From the NCBI GenBank assembly GCA_016711215.1, contig JADJTL010000001.1, positions 310,001-374,000 on the forward strand: 64,000 bases of DNA, given 5' to 3'. The DNA is from Pseudomonadota bacterium (lineage in GTDB: Bacteria > Myxococcota_A > Polyangia > GCA-2747355). The notes below the pieces were generated by a model. That model saw nothing but the letters and a program-made list of their open reading frames with translations. It was not told the origin of the DNA and ran no database searches. The number at the start of each line of letters is the position of its first letter. The first letter of the stretch is position 1. Positions 34,766-42,946 of this stretch are shown here, piece after piece. The position numbers were made by a program, and so were the translations under genes.

Positions 34766-35217
34766 CTAGCCGTGCAGCCGGGAGAAATCTCGCCGAAGGG
34801 GTCCTTCGCGCAGGCGGCGTAGACCCCGGAGTCCTCGAGCTGCTCCTCCCAGGCGATACCGGGCAGTGCTGCGGGAAAGCCGGAGTCGCCAGGGACTCGC
34901 TGGGCGGCTGGGATGGACTGCGCTCCGACGACCTGGAGCAGCTCGCGTTGCAGCAGGGCCTTGGCTATGCGCGCGATCTCGTCGTTCAAGGACGCCACCG
35001 GCTGCTGCAGCCGCTCCGCCACGGTGGCGATGCTAGCGGCGACCTCACCTTCGGAGGCGATCGACTCCCAAAGCGCCGAGGCGGTGGGGTTGAGACCGAC
35101 GAGGGTCCGCCGCGGCACGTCGAGGACCACGACCTCATCGCCGACGCGTTGCCAGGCGACGGAAGGTGCGTGGCACAGCCGAGTTCCCTCGGCGGCCGTG
35201 TTCGCTTCCTTGCTCAT
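34744..35217 (-). CDS. PqqD-like (RRE) protein with Cys/Ser-rich C-terminal peptide
   Basis: A 157-residue protein. Residues about 15-90 form a PqqD-type fold, the RiPP precursor recognition element (VAWQRVGDEVVVLDVPRRTL, VGLNPTASALWESI). An about 25-residue linker is followed by a peptide-like tail with Trp123, Cys136 and Cys148, ending ASPSAGSS. The tail is not part of PqqD and resembles a precursor peptide more than a structural domain. ATG 35217 is chosen for GGGGGTGGA upstream; a longer frame adds a Cys-containing leader of doubtful value. The HprK-like kinase follows on the same strand. No radical-SAM, ATP-grasp, cyclase or transporter gene adjoins, so a classical RiPP cluster is not shown. 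Confidence 0.7.
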   Translation of the reverse strand: MSKEANTAAEGTRLCHAPSVAWQRVGDEVVVLDVPRRTLVGLNPTASALWESIASEGEVAASIATVAERLQQPVASLNDEIARIAKALLQRELLQVVGAQSIPAAQRVPGDSGFPAALPGIAWEEQLEDSGVYAACAKDPFGEISPGCTASPSAGSS

Positions 35218-35328
35218 GCTGATCCACCCCCGCGCGTTACATGTACATGGCACACCGCTCGGTAGCAGCGCGCCTGGGACCGTACCCGCGCCCCATTCCT
35301 CTTGCAAATCACCGCCACAGAGTGCGTC

Positions 35329-35356
35329 AGTTTACAGGACACTAGCCTGGCGGCAA
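35329..35356 (-). promoter_or_regulatory. Possible promoter of the PqqD/HprK-like pair
   Basis: On the minus strand TTGCCG (35351-35356) is 16 bp from TAAACT (35329-35334), each matching four of six consensus bases, about 110 bp upstream of ATG 35217. The region is A/T-richer than its surroundings. Confidence 0.35.
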
Positions 35357-35392
35357 GCCGTTTGTTGGGGGGACGCTCGCGGGTGGGCCGGC

Positions 35393-36043
35393 CTAGAGCG
35401 TCGCTGTCGACTCGAGCTGGAAGGTCTTGACGACATCGGGTGTGCCAGCGGTCCTGTCGAGGTAGACCTCGACACGCCAGGTGCCGGTCATCCCGTGTTG
35501 CGTGATCCAGGTGCCGCCGACGGGCAGGTAGTCCCAGACCACGCGCTGGCCGGTCGGATTGGTTGGCGCGAGCTGCACGGTTCCCGTGTGCGGGAGATCG
35601 GCGGTCGGCGCGAAGGGTTTGTCCGCATGCGCGGGGTCAGTCGAAAAGGCCACGAGCTTCTGGTAGTAGAGCGAACCATCCGGCGAGTAGTACTTGCGCA
35701 GCTCGATGTGATCGCCGCTGACGCCCTTCCATAGCCCATAGACGTGCAGCTCGCGCACGCTGTCGATGCCGTAGCGCGTCGTACTGCACTCTGCCGCGCT
35801 GCACAGCTTCTGTGTCCCCGAAAAAACGACCGCGTTGGGAATGGCTGGCGTCGCCGGCTGGCCAACCGTCGTGGGGTCGCTTGCGGCGGCGGGATTGGTG
35901 CCGGCCGGTGCCGAGATCTGCGTCGTGTCTTGGGGATCCGCTGTCGAGCCGCCCGGTGGCGACGTGGCCTCATTCGAGCAGCCGAAGCCAAGCGCGGCTG
36001 TCAGCGCTAGGATTCGTCCGAAACCGACTGCTGTGGCGCGCAT
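35393..36043 (-). CDS. Predicted lipoprotein of unknown function
   Basis: A 216-residue protein with a hydrophobic leader ending GFGC near residue 22 and a Ser/Pro/Thr/Ala-rich linker (residues about 23-65) typical of outer-membrane-anchored lipoproteins. The folded part is beta-rich, with two Cys (KLCSAAECS), an LHVYGLWKGVSGDHIELRKYYSPDG segment and WRVEVYLDRTAGTPDVVKTF at the end. The latter resembles immunoglobulin-like carbohydrate or protein binding modules, but no family is confidently recognised. The ATG at 36043 follows GGAAGGAGAG. An A/T-rich promoter-like segment lies about 80 bp upstream. Confidence 0.68.
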   Translation of the reverse strand: MRATAVGFGRILALTAALGFGCSNEATSPPGGSTADPQDTTQISAPAGTNPAAASDPTTVGQPATPAIPNAVVFSGTQKLCSAAECSTTRYGIDSVRELHVYGLWKGVSGDHIELRKYYSPDGSLYYQKLVAFSTDPAHADKPFAPTADLPHTGTVQLAPTNPTGQRVVWDYLPVGGTWITQHGMTGTWRVEVYLDRTAGTPDVVKTFQLESTATL

Positions 36044-36122
36044 GGCACTCTCCTTCCGCCAGTTCTCAGGCGCTCCGAGCTGCTCGCGGAGCGCAGGGTG
36101 GCCGTTTGCTTGTTCTTTTACT

Positions 36123-36149
36123 GTTATCATCAGTACAAAGGCGGGTCAA
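36123..36149 (-). promoter_or_regulatory. Possible promoter upstream of the lipoprotein gene at 35393
   Basis: On the minus strand TTGACC (36144-36149) is followed 15 bp later by GATAAC (36123-36128) in an unusually A/T-rich patch (36110-36165). The spacing is a little short. Confidence 0.35.
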
Positions 36150-36298
36150 TCTATAATTCCCTGCCCGTCGTTTCCTGCGACACCAGCAGCCTCACCGATC
36201 GCCTCCCCATCGCTCCTTCTCGGGCCGCAGTGACGCTCCGCAAGCGCCACCGCTGCGGCGAGCGCGAGACCCGCGGGAGAACACACCTGGAACAGGCG

Positions 36299-39200
36299 CT
36301 AGGGCGCAAGGTTGTACCTGAAGAGGGTGCCGGTGCTGGTGCCGACGTAGAGCATCAGGGCGCGGGTGTCGTAGGTGGGGCTGCCGACGGCGGCGCTGCC
36401 GCTGCCGACGGTCTGGGTGCTGAGCAGGGCGCCGGTGGTCAGGCTGAGCTCGCGCAGCTTGCCGTCGCTGGCGCCGACGAAGAGGCTGTCGCGCTCGGGG
36501 ATGGCCAAGGGCAGGCTCGCGCCGGGGATTGGGCTGGCGGTCTTCCAGACCAGCGAGCCGTCGGCGTTGAGCAGGCGCAGGTGGCCGTCTGCCGTGGCGA
36601 AGAGCAGGCGGCCGAGGTGGCTGCCGCTCCAGAGCACGACCACGCCAGAGGCGATGGCGCTGTCGGCCGCGCAGGCGGTGCCGAGCGCGTCGGTGGCGGT
36701 GCAGAAGGCCTGCTCGCTGCCGCCGAAGGCCGTGCAGCCGCTGCCGCCGGTGCTCCAGCAGCTCACGCCGTCTGCCGTACGGACGCGGTGCAGGCGACCG
36801 GCGTTGGTGCCGACGTAGAGGCTGGTGCGCGTGGCCTCGGCGAAGGACGGCGAGGCGTCGCTGTCGCCGAGGTTACGGCTCCAGCTCACCGTCCCCGGCG
36901 TCGCATCCCCCGCATCGACGGCCCAGAGGGTGCTGCCGCCGCTGAGGCTCGTGCTCGTCACGAAGAGCTTGCGGGCCGTCGCGTCGTGAATCGGGCTGCC
37001 GCTGATCTGGCCCACATTGAGGGCGCCGGTGGCGCCGGCGCAGCTCCCGTTGAGCACCCAGCGACACACGCCCGTCTTGGCGTCGAAGGCGAAGACGCGG
37101 TTCTGCGCGCCGCTGAGGTTGCGCGTGGCGAAGAACGCCAGGTTGCGCGAGGGCGAGACGACTGGGGCCGCGACCAGCGCCGCGCCCAGCGGCTGATCGC
37201 CGGCGAGGCCGCTGTCGCCGTCGGTCGTCCAGCGCAGCGCGCCCGTGTCGGCGTTGACCGCGTAGCCGAGGCCCGAGGCCGTTGCGGCGTAGAGCGTGTT
37301 GAAGCTGTCGCCCGGTAGCTTGCCCACCGGGCTGCGGCCCTGCATCGCATCTGCCAGCCGCGCCGGGCTGTAGCGCGGCACGCGCTCGGTGGGGCTGAGC
37401 GCGTAGAGCCAGCCGCTGTTATTGCCGGCGAAGGCCACGCGCTTGCTCATCACCGTGTTCGGCAACACCGTCGGCGGCGCCAGGCTCGCGACCTCGGTGT
37501 CGTAGAGGATCGACGGCTCCCAGGGCGGGATGCGCCGCACCACGGCGCCGTTGGCGCCCACGGCCACGCCCATCGTCCAATCCGCCGGCAGCGTCAGCGC
37601 CAGCAGCGTCTCGCTGGTGCCTGAGCTCTCCTGCGTCCACGTAGCGCCGCCATCGGTCGTGCGCAGCACCAGGCCCCCTTCGCCCACCGCCGTACCCTGC
37701 AGCGCGCCCAGTGGGAAGGAGAGCGCATGCAGCGCGCCGTGCAAGCCGCTGGTCAGCGTGCTCCAGCTCGTGCCGCCGTTGGTGGTCTTGACGATGGTGC
37801 CGTTGTCGCCAGCGGCGAAGCCTGTCTGCGGGCCGATGAAGGCCAGCGCCCGGAGCGTCGCCGGTGTGCCCGAGGTCAGCGCGCTCCAGCTCGTGCCAGC
37901 GTTGGTGGTCTTGAGCAGCACGCCGCTGTCGCCAGCGGCGAAGCCCGTCTGCGCGTCGACGAAGGCCAGCGCGTGCAGCGCCGCCGGTGTGCCCGAGCTG
38001 AGCGCACTCCAGCTCGCGCCGCCATTCGTCGTCTTGAGCAGCACGCCGCCATCGCCCGCCGCGAAGCCCGTCTGCCCATCGAGCAGGGCCAGGGCCCGCA
38101 GCGTCGCCGTCGTGCCCGAGCTCTGCGCCGTCCACGCCAGGCCGCCGTTGGTGGTCTTGAGCAGCACGCCGCTTTCGCCGGCCGCGAGCCCCGTCTGCGT
38201 GTCGACGAAGGCCAGCGCCCGCAGCGTCGCCGCCGTCCCCGCGCTCAGTGCCGTCCAGCTCGCCCCGCCGTCGCTGCTCTTGAGCAGCGTGCCGATGGTG
38301 CCCGCGGCGAAGCCCACGGTCGTGTTCAAGGGGAAGGTCACCGCGTGCAGGCTCGCGCTGATGGCGGCAAAAGGCGCGCCCCAGGCCGTGCCCGCGCAGG
38401 CTCCGCAGTCGGTCGGGCAGGAGCCACAGCTCTCGCCCGCATCGCAGCTCGCGTTGCCGCAGGCCGGCGCCGCGCACGCGCCGCAGTCCTCGGCGCAGCT
38501 CGTGCAGGTCTCCCCCGGCTCGCAGCCATGCTTGCCGCAGGTCGTGTAGCAACTGCCGCAGTCCCCCGGGCAGAGCGCGCAGGTCTCGTCCGCCTCGCAG
38601 CGCGCGTTGCCGCATTGGCTCGGCGTGCACGCGCCCCCTGGTACGCAGTCCGCAGGGCACGTCGTCGCATCCTCGAGCACGCCGTCGCAAACGCAGTCGC
38701 CGCAGGTCGTGGCGCAGTCAGCCGGACAGCTGCTGTCGCGGGACTCCGCGAAGGAGCACAGACCGTCGCCGCAGGGGGTGAGCTGAGCCGGCGAACGCGA
38801 GTAGAGGCCAACCGAAGGCACGCCGAGCTGGCCATAGTCATTCATTCCCCAACACCAGAGGCTTGCGTCCGCAAGGCGCGCGCAGCTGTGGTACCAACCC
38901 GCCGAGATGCGACTTGGGGTGGTTGGCAATGACGCAACGAGCACGGGGCTGAAGCGTGTCGCCGTCGTGGTGTCCCCCAGGTAGCCGGCGGAGGTGTTCT
39001 GCCCCCAGCACCAAAGACTTCCGTCGGTGCGCCGTGCGCAGGCGAAGCGTGCTCCTGCTGAAACATCGGCGACGGCGGTGCCGAGAGCCGTGACTCGCAC
39101 CGGGGTCGAGCTACAGTCGTGGGGGGGCGCCCCGATGTACTGGTAACAGGACTGGCCGTGTGGGGCCGTGCCGTCGCCGAGCTGCCCGTACATGTTATCG

Positions 39201-42200
39201 CCCCAACACCAGAGGCTGCCGTCGGTGCGCCGCGCGCAGCTATGGTCGGAGCCGACGGAGACCTGGGCAACGGTGGTGCCAAGGGTCGTCACGGCCACGG
39301 GGCTACGTCGGTCGGTCGTCGTGCCATCGCCAAGCTGGCCAAAATAGTTGTAGCCCCAACACCAGAGGCTGCCGTCGGTGCGCCGCGCGCAGCTGGAGCT
39401 CCCGCCCAGATCGAACTGAGCCACGGTGGTGCCGAGTGCGGTGACCGGCACGGGAACGCGTTGGACTGCGATCGTCGTACCATCGCCGACCTGACCCTTG
39501 CTGTTAACGCCCCAGCAATAGAGGCTGCCGTTGGCAAGTCGCGCACAGCCGTGGCGTTCACCGGCCGAGGCGTCGACGACCGTGGTGCCGAGCGTCGTGA
39601 TGCTGACCGGCAGCGGCCGGTTGATGACACTGCCATCACCCAGCTCCGAACCCTCGTTTCGACCCCAGCACCACAGACCGCCATCGCTGCGCCACGCGCA
39701 GGTGAAGCGATAGCCCAAGGCGAGGCCAATGACCGTGGTTCCCATCGCTGTGATGGCAACGGGGGTGGAGCGGTTGATGGTCGTGCCGTCGCCGAGGCGA
39801 CCACCACCGTTCTCGCCCCAACAGTACAAGGGGCCGCTCTCCAGGCGCGCGCAGCTGTGCATTCCACCCGCTGCGACGTCAGCGTAGCGCTGATTGCCGC
39901 AATCCCTGGGGCAGGTGAAGGTATCCTCGCTGGCCCCACAGCGCCCATCACCGCAGCTCTCCTGTCGGCAATCCGCGGGGCAGCTCCTCGCGGTCTCGCT
40001 CCGGCTGCAGACGCCGTCGCCACAATCGCAGCGCAAGGCCAAGGCGCGCACCGGCAAGGTCGCGGTGGTCGCGGTGCCGTCGCCGAGCTGACCGTAGTAG
40101 TTATTGCCCCAGCACTTCAGGCCGCCGTCGGTCAGGCGCGCACAGCCGCCTGTGGCATTGACCTTCAAGTCCGCAACGGTCGTCCCCAGCGCCGTGATCT
40201 GAACGGCGCTCGAGCGGCCGACGATCGTGCCGTCCCCAAGTTGGCCCTTGGCGTTGTCACCCCAGCACCAGGCGCTGTCGTCGGCGCGTCTCGCGCAGCT
40301 GAAGGCCTCTCCGGCGGTCACGTCCACGGCCGTGGTCCCGAGCGCTGTTACGCGGATGAAGTTGGGGCCAAGGACGTCTCCCCAGCCGATCTGTCCCTTG
40401 TCATTCCGCCCCCAGCAATAGAGCCGTCCATCGGTTTGGATGACACAGAGATGAAAGTGCCCGATGGCGACGCGAGCGACTGCGGTACCCATGCTCGTGA
40501 CTTGAACGGGACTCAGTCGATTGACGGTTGATCCATCACCAAGCTCGGCGTAGCCGTTGTAGCCCCAACACCAAAGCGTCCCGTTGCTGCGTCGTGCGCA
40601 GGTATTCCACCTGCCCGCGACGACCTCGGCGACCCCGGTGCTTAGGGCGGTGACACGCACAGGCAGCAGTCGATTGACGGTGGTGCCGTCGCCGAGCTGG
40701 CCATATTGGTTGTCACCCCAGCACCAGACGGTCCCATCGCCGCGTCGGACGCAGGTATGGTAACCGGCATCCGTCGCCACCTGCTCGACGGGCGTGGCAG
40801 TGCCCAGCGCCGTCACTAAGACAGGACCGGAGGTCGAGAGGGTCGTGCCGTCGCCAAGCTGGGCACTGTAGTTGTTTCCCCAACACAGCACGCGCCCGTC
40901 GTTGCGTCGCGCGCAAGTGTGCGAGTCCCCCGTCGCAACGTCGAGCACCCCGGTGAGTGGTGGGCCGCCGACGCTCTGCCACACAGGCTGTGCCAAGGAA
41001 ATGGTGCCGCCCGCATGTCCGAGCTGGCCCGCGCTGCTGTTGCCCCAACACCATACTGTCGTGTCACTCTTGACGGCGCAGGTGTGCCCGCCGCCCTGTG
41101 CAAAGCGGCCGATGCAGCAGCTCTTGCCGGGCTCGCAGGTGGCGAAGGTGGGGCAGCGGCGGGGGGTGGTATCGCCGAGGTTGAGGCCCATGCGGGTCTG
41201 CAGCGGGCCCGCGCCGATGTCGAAGACCTGGCAGCTCCCCGCCTGCTGGGTGGGCAGCACGGGTAGGCCCCAGTCGCGCGCCCAGGTGCAGCCGTCCTGA
41301 TACCAGCCCGCCACGCTGAGGTTGAGCAACATCCCCTGCTCGACGGCGCCGGTGGAGGCCAGGTCGGGGTAGCTGTGGTAGCCGGCCTCGCATTGGTTGA
41401 GCTCGCTGCTGTCGAAGCTCAGGCCGCCGGTGACGTTGGCGCGGTTGTAGGGGCTGACCGTGACGCCGGTGCGGTTGGTCGCCGTCTTCAGCGCCAGCGC
41501 CGCCAGGTAGTCCGGCTCCTTGCTCGCGCCGCCCGCATGCGTCTCGCGCGGGTTGAGGCCCCAGGCCGCATCGAGCGCGTAGCCGATCTGCCGCCCCGCG
41601 GCGATCGGCTCGGGAATCGAGCCGATGTGATGCTCGCGAAACTGCCAGTGGCGGTTCCAGACGTTGCCGCCCCAGCTCAGCTCCGAGACGTAGATCGGGC
41701 GCGCCGAGAGGGTACCGTCGCGCACCGCATACCCCGAGACGCCGGCGGCGAGCATCCCCTTGCCACAGCGATAGACGGCCTTGCCCTGCGCCTCGTCCCA
41801 GCTCTGCAGGCAGAGGTAGCGGAAGTAGGTGCTGAAGGTCTCGGGGTTGGCGGTCGCTTCGGGGCCGTTGGTGGGGTGGAGGAAGAAGGGCCGATAGGCG
41901 CGGTCGGCGCAGGCTAGGCCGATGCCGGAGAGCACCTCGTAGGTCACGCTCTGGTCGACGCCGCCGCCGGGGTTGAAGCTGCCGTCGCCGTCGAGATCTT
42001 CGTCGATGGCCACCGTCACCGCCGGGCACGCCCCCGGCTGCCCCAGCGCGATCCCCGTATCGCAGTCCTCGCCGCCGTCGACCACGCCGTTGCCGCAGGT
42101 TGCGGGCACCGGATTGGCGCAGGCCTCGCGCACCAGCTCGACCTGCTCCTTTAGCACCAACCAGCGCGGCAAGGTGACGTACGCTGCGAGGTCGTCGGCG

Positions 42201-42682
42201 GGGTCGGGCGTCCCCTGGTCGAAGACCTGCGGCAGCCGCGTCGCCGGACAGAGTAGCTCGGTCTGCGCGAGGGTGTAGCGCCCGAAGTCGGCCAGCGTCG
42301 TCGAGGGAATGCGCAGCTCGCCCGCATCCAACGCGGCCCCGGTCAGCACGCTGTTGGTCGAGTTCATGGAGTTCATCGCGTTGAGCGCGTTCATGGCGTT
42401 CATGGCGTTCATCGAGTTCATCGCGTTCATGGCGTTCATCGCGTTGAGCGCGTTCATGGCGTTCATGGCGTTCATGGCGTTCATCGCGTTGAGCGCGTTC
42501 ATGGCGTTCATCGCGTTCATCGCGTTCATGCTGTTGGTTGCGTTCGTCGCCGCCCGCGCGGCCACCCCGATCGCTGCGGGCGTGGCCTCATCGCTTGAAC
42601 TGCAGCCCAGGCTCGCCGCCACGATCGCGAGCAGCATTCGGCTGAGCACGCGCGCAAAACGATCGCTGTATAAGGTACGCAT
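36299..42682 (-). CDS. Giant lipoprotein: Asn-Ala-Met repeats, RCC1 repeats, Cys-rich motifs, YCF48-like repeats and a PQQ-like propeller
   Basis: A 2127-residue predicted surface lipoprotein. After a leader ending SLGC (Cys27) come: an Asn-Ala/Ser-Met triplet tract (about residues 47-111); an unrecognised domain with a Myxococcales-type CGNGVVDGGEDCD motif; seven RCC1-like repeats of the form CARR.DG..WCWG.N..GQLGDG; a Cys-rich island; seven more RCC1-like repeats; a longer Cys-rich island of CGNASCDAGESCGSCP-like units; six YCF48/BNR-like repeats (LLKTTNGG.SW, GFAAGDSG); and a C-terminal PQQ-like propeller. All are beta-propeller-type modules, suggesting binding at the cell surface. The ATG at 42682 follows AGAGGTG, and a TATAAT lies just upstream. 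Ligand is unknown. Confidence 0.85.
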   Translation of the reverse strand: MRTLYSDRFARVLSRMLLAIVAASLGCSSSDEATPAAIGVAARAATNATNSMNAMNAMNAMNALNAMNAMNAMNAMNALNAMNAMNAMNSMNAMNAMNALNAMNSMNSTNSVLTGAALDAGELRIPSTTLADFGRYTLAQTELLCPATRLPQVFDQGTPDPADDLAAYVTLPRWLVLKEQVELVREACANPVPATCGNGVVDGGEDCDTGIALGQPGACPAVTVAIDEDLDGDGSFNPGGGVDQSVTYEVLSGIGLACADRAYRPFFLHPTNGPEATANPETFSTYFRYLCLQSWDEAQGKAVYRCGKGMLAAGVSGYAVRDGTLSARPIYVSELSWGGNVWNRHWQFREHHIGSIPEPIAAGRQIGYALDAAWGLNPRETHAGGASKEPDYLAALALKTATNRTGVTVSPYNRANVTGGLSFDSSELNQCEAGYHSYPDLASTGAVEQGMLLNLSVAGWYQDGCTWARDWGLPVLPTQQAGSCQVFDIGAGPLQTRMGLNLGDTTPRRCPTFATCEPGKSCCIGRFAQGGGHTCAVKSDTTVWCWGNSSAGQLGHAGGTISLAQPVWQSVGGPPLTGVLDVATGDSHTCARRNDGRVLCWGNNYSAQLGDGTTLSTSGPVLVTALGTATPVEQVATDAGYHTCVRRGDGTVWCWGDNQYGQLGDGTTVNRLLPVRVTALSTGVAEVVAGRWNTCARRSNGTLWCWGYNGYAELGDGSTVNRLSPVQVTSMGTAVARVAIGHFHLCVIQTDGRLYCWGRNDKGQIGWGDVLGPNFIRVTALGTTAVDVTAGEAFSCARRADDSAWCWGDNAKGQLGDGTIVGRSSAVQITALGTTVADLKVNATGGCARLTDGGLKCWGNNYYGQLGDGTATTATLPVRALALRCDCGDGVCSRSETARSCPADCRQESCGDGRCGASEDTFTCPRDCGNQRYADVAAGGMHSCARLESGPLYCWGENGGGRLGDGTTINRSTPVAITAMGTTVIGLALGYRFTCAWRSDGGLWCWGRNEGSELGDGSVINRPLPVSITTLGTTVVDASAGERHGCARLANGSLYCWGVNSKGQVGDGTTIAVQRVPVPVTALGTTVAQFDLGGSSSCARRTDGSLWCWGYNYFGQLGDGTTTDRRSPVAVTTLGTTVAQVSVGSDHSCARRTDGSLWCWGDNMYGQLGDGTAPHGQSCYQYIGAPPHDCSSTPVRVTALGTAVADVSAGARFACARRTDGSLWCWGQNTSAGYLGDTTTATRFSPVLVASLPTTPSRISAGWYHSCARLADASLWCWGMNDYGQLGVPSVGLYSRSPAQLTPCGDGLCSFAESRDSSCPADCATTCGDCVCDGVLEDATTCPADCVPGGACTPSQCGNARCEADETCALCPGDCGSCYTTCGKHGCEPGETCTSCAEDCGACAAPACGNASCDAGESCGSCPTDCGACAGTAWGAPFAAISASLHAVTFPLNTTVGFAAGTIGTLLKSSDGGASWTALSAGTAATLRALAFVDTQTGLAAGESGVLLKTTNGGLAWTAQSSGTTATLRALALLDGQTGFAAGDGGVLLKTTNGGASWSALSSGTPAALHALAFVDAQTGFAAGDSGVLLKTTNAGTSWSALTSGTPATLRALAFIGPQTGFAAGDNGTIVKTTNGGTSWSTLTSGLHGALHALSFPLGALQGTAVGEGGLVLRTTDGGATWTQESSGTSETLLALTLPADWTMGVAVGANGAVVRRIPPWEPSILYDTEVASLAPPTVLPNTVMSKRVAFAGNNSGWLYALSPTERVPRYSPARLADAMQGRSPVGKLPGDSFNTLYAATASGLGYAVNADTGALRWTTDGDSGLAGDQPLGAALVAAPVVSPSRNLAFFATRNLSGAQNRVFAFDAKTGVCRWVLNGSCAGATGALNVGQISGSPIHDATARKLFVTSTSLSGGSTLWAVDAGDATPGTVSWSRNLGDSDASPSFAEATRTSLYVGTNAGRLHRVRTADGVSCWSTGGSGCTAFGGSEQAFCTATDALGTACAADSAIASGVVVLWSGSHLGRLLFATADGHLRLLNADGSLVWKTASPIPGASLPLAIPERDSLFVGASDGKLRELSLTTGALLSTQTVGSGSAAVGSPTYDTRALMLYVGTSTGTLFRYNLAP
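42350..42544. repeat. 9-bp repeat tract encoding Asn-Ala-Met triplets
   Basis: About 21 tandem 9-bp units, mostly gttcatggc on the plus strand with tcg/ttgag variants, encode (Asn-Ala-Met)n with Leu and Ser replacements near the N-terminus of the giant lipoprotein. Unit length keeps the frame, so copy number can vary without breaking the gene. Confidence 0.92.
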
Positions 42683-42704
42683 AAGTACACCTCTACTTAG
42701 CGAC

Positions 42705-42731
42705 ATTATACCCACGAAGAATAAGTAGCAA
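42705..42731 (-). promoter_or_regulatory. Predicted promoter of the giant lipoprotein gene
   Basis: A perfect TATAAT (42705-42710, minus strand) stands 22 bp upstream of the ATG at 42682, preceded at 15 bp by TTGCTA (42726-42731). The patch is A/T-rich against a 70% G+C background. The short distance to ATG implies a very short leader. Confidence 0.5.
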
Positions 42732-42946
42732 GATTTAGTGTAGTTAAGCTCTCAGAACGAGATGAGCAGTGGAGCGCTGCTGGCCTTGCGCTCGCCTCCG
42801 GGCGACCGAGCGAGGTGCGGAGCCGCGGACGAGGTCGAGACGGCAAGAGGGGGCGCTTGGGCTGCTCTCGGGCGGTCGCCCAGAGGCGGCGTCCGGGACG
42901 ACTGGTGGCAGCGCCCTGGCGCCAGGCGCTGGCGACCAAGCGGCTG

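Noticed and set aside
36299..42682. Plus-strand open frames of up to 470 codons opposite the giant lipoprotein
   Set aside because: They repeat in step with the RCC1 and YCF48 units of the minus-strand gene and are mirror images of its repeats.
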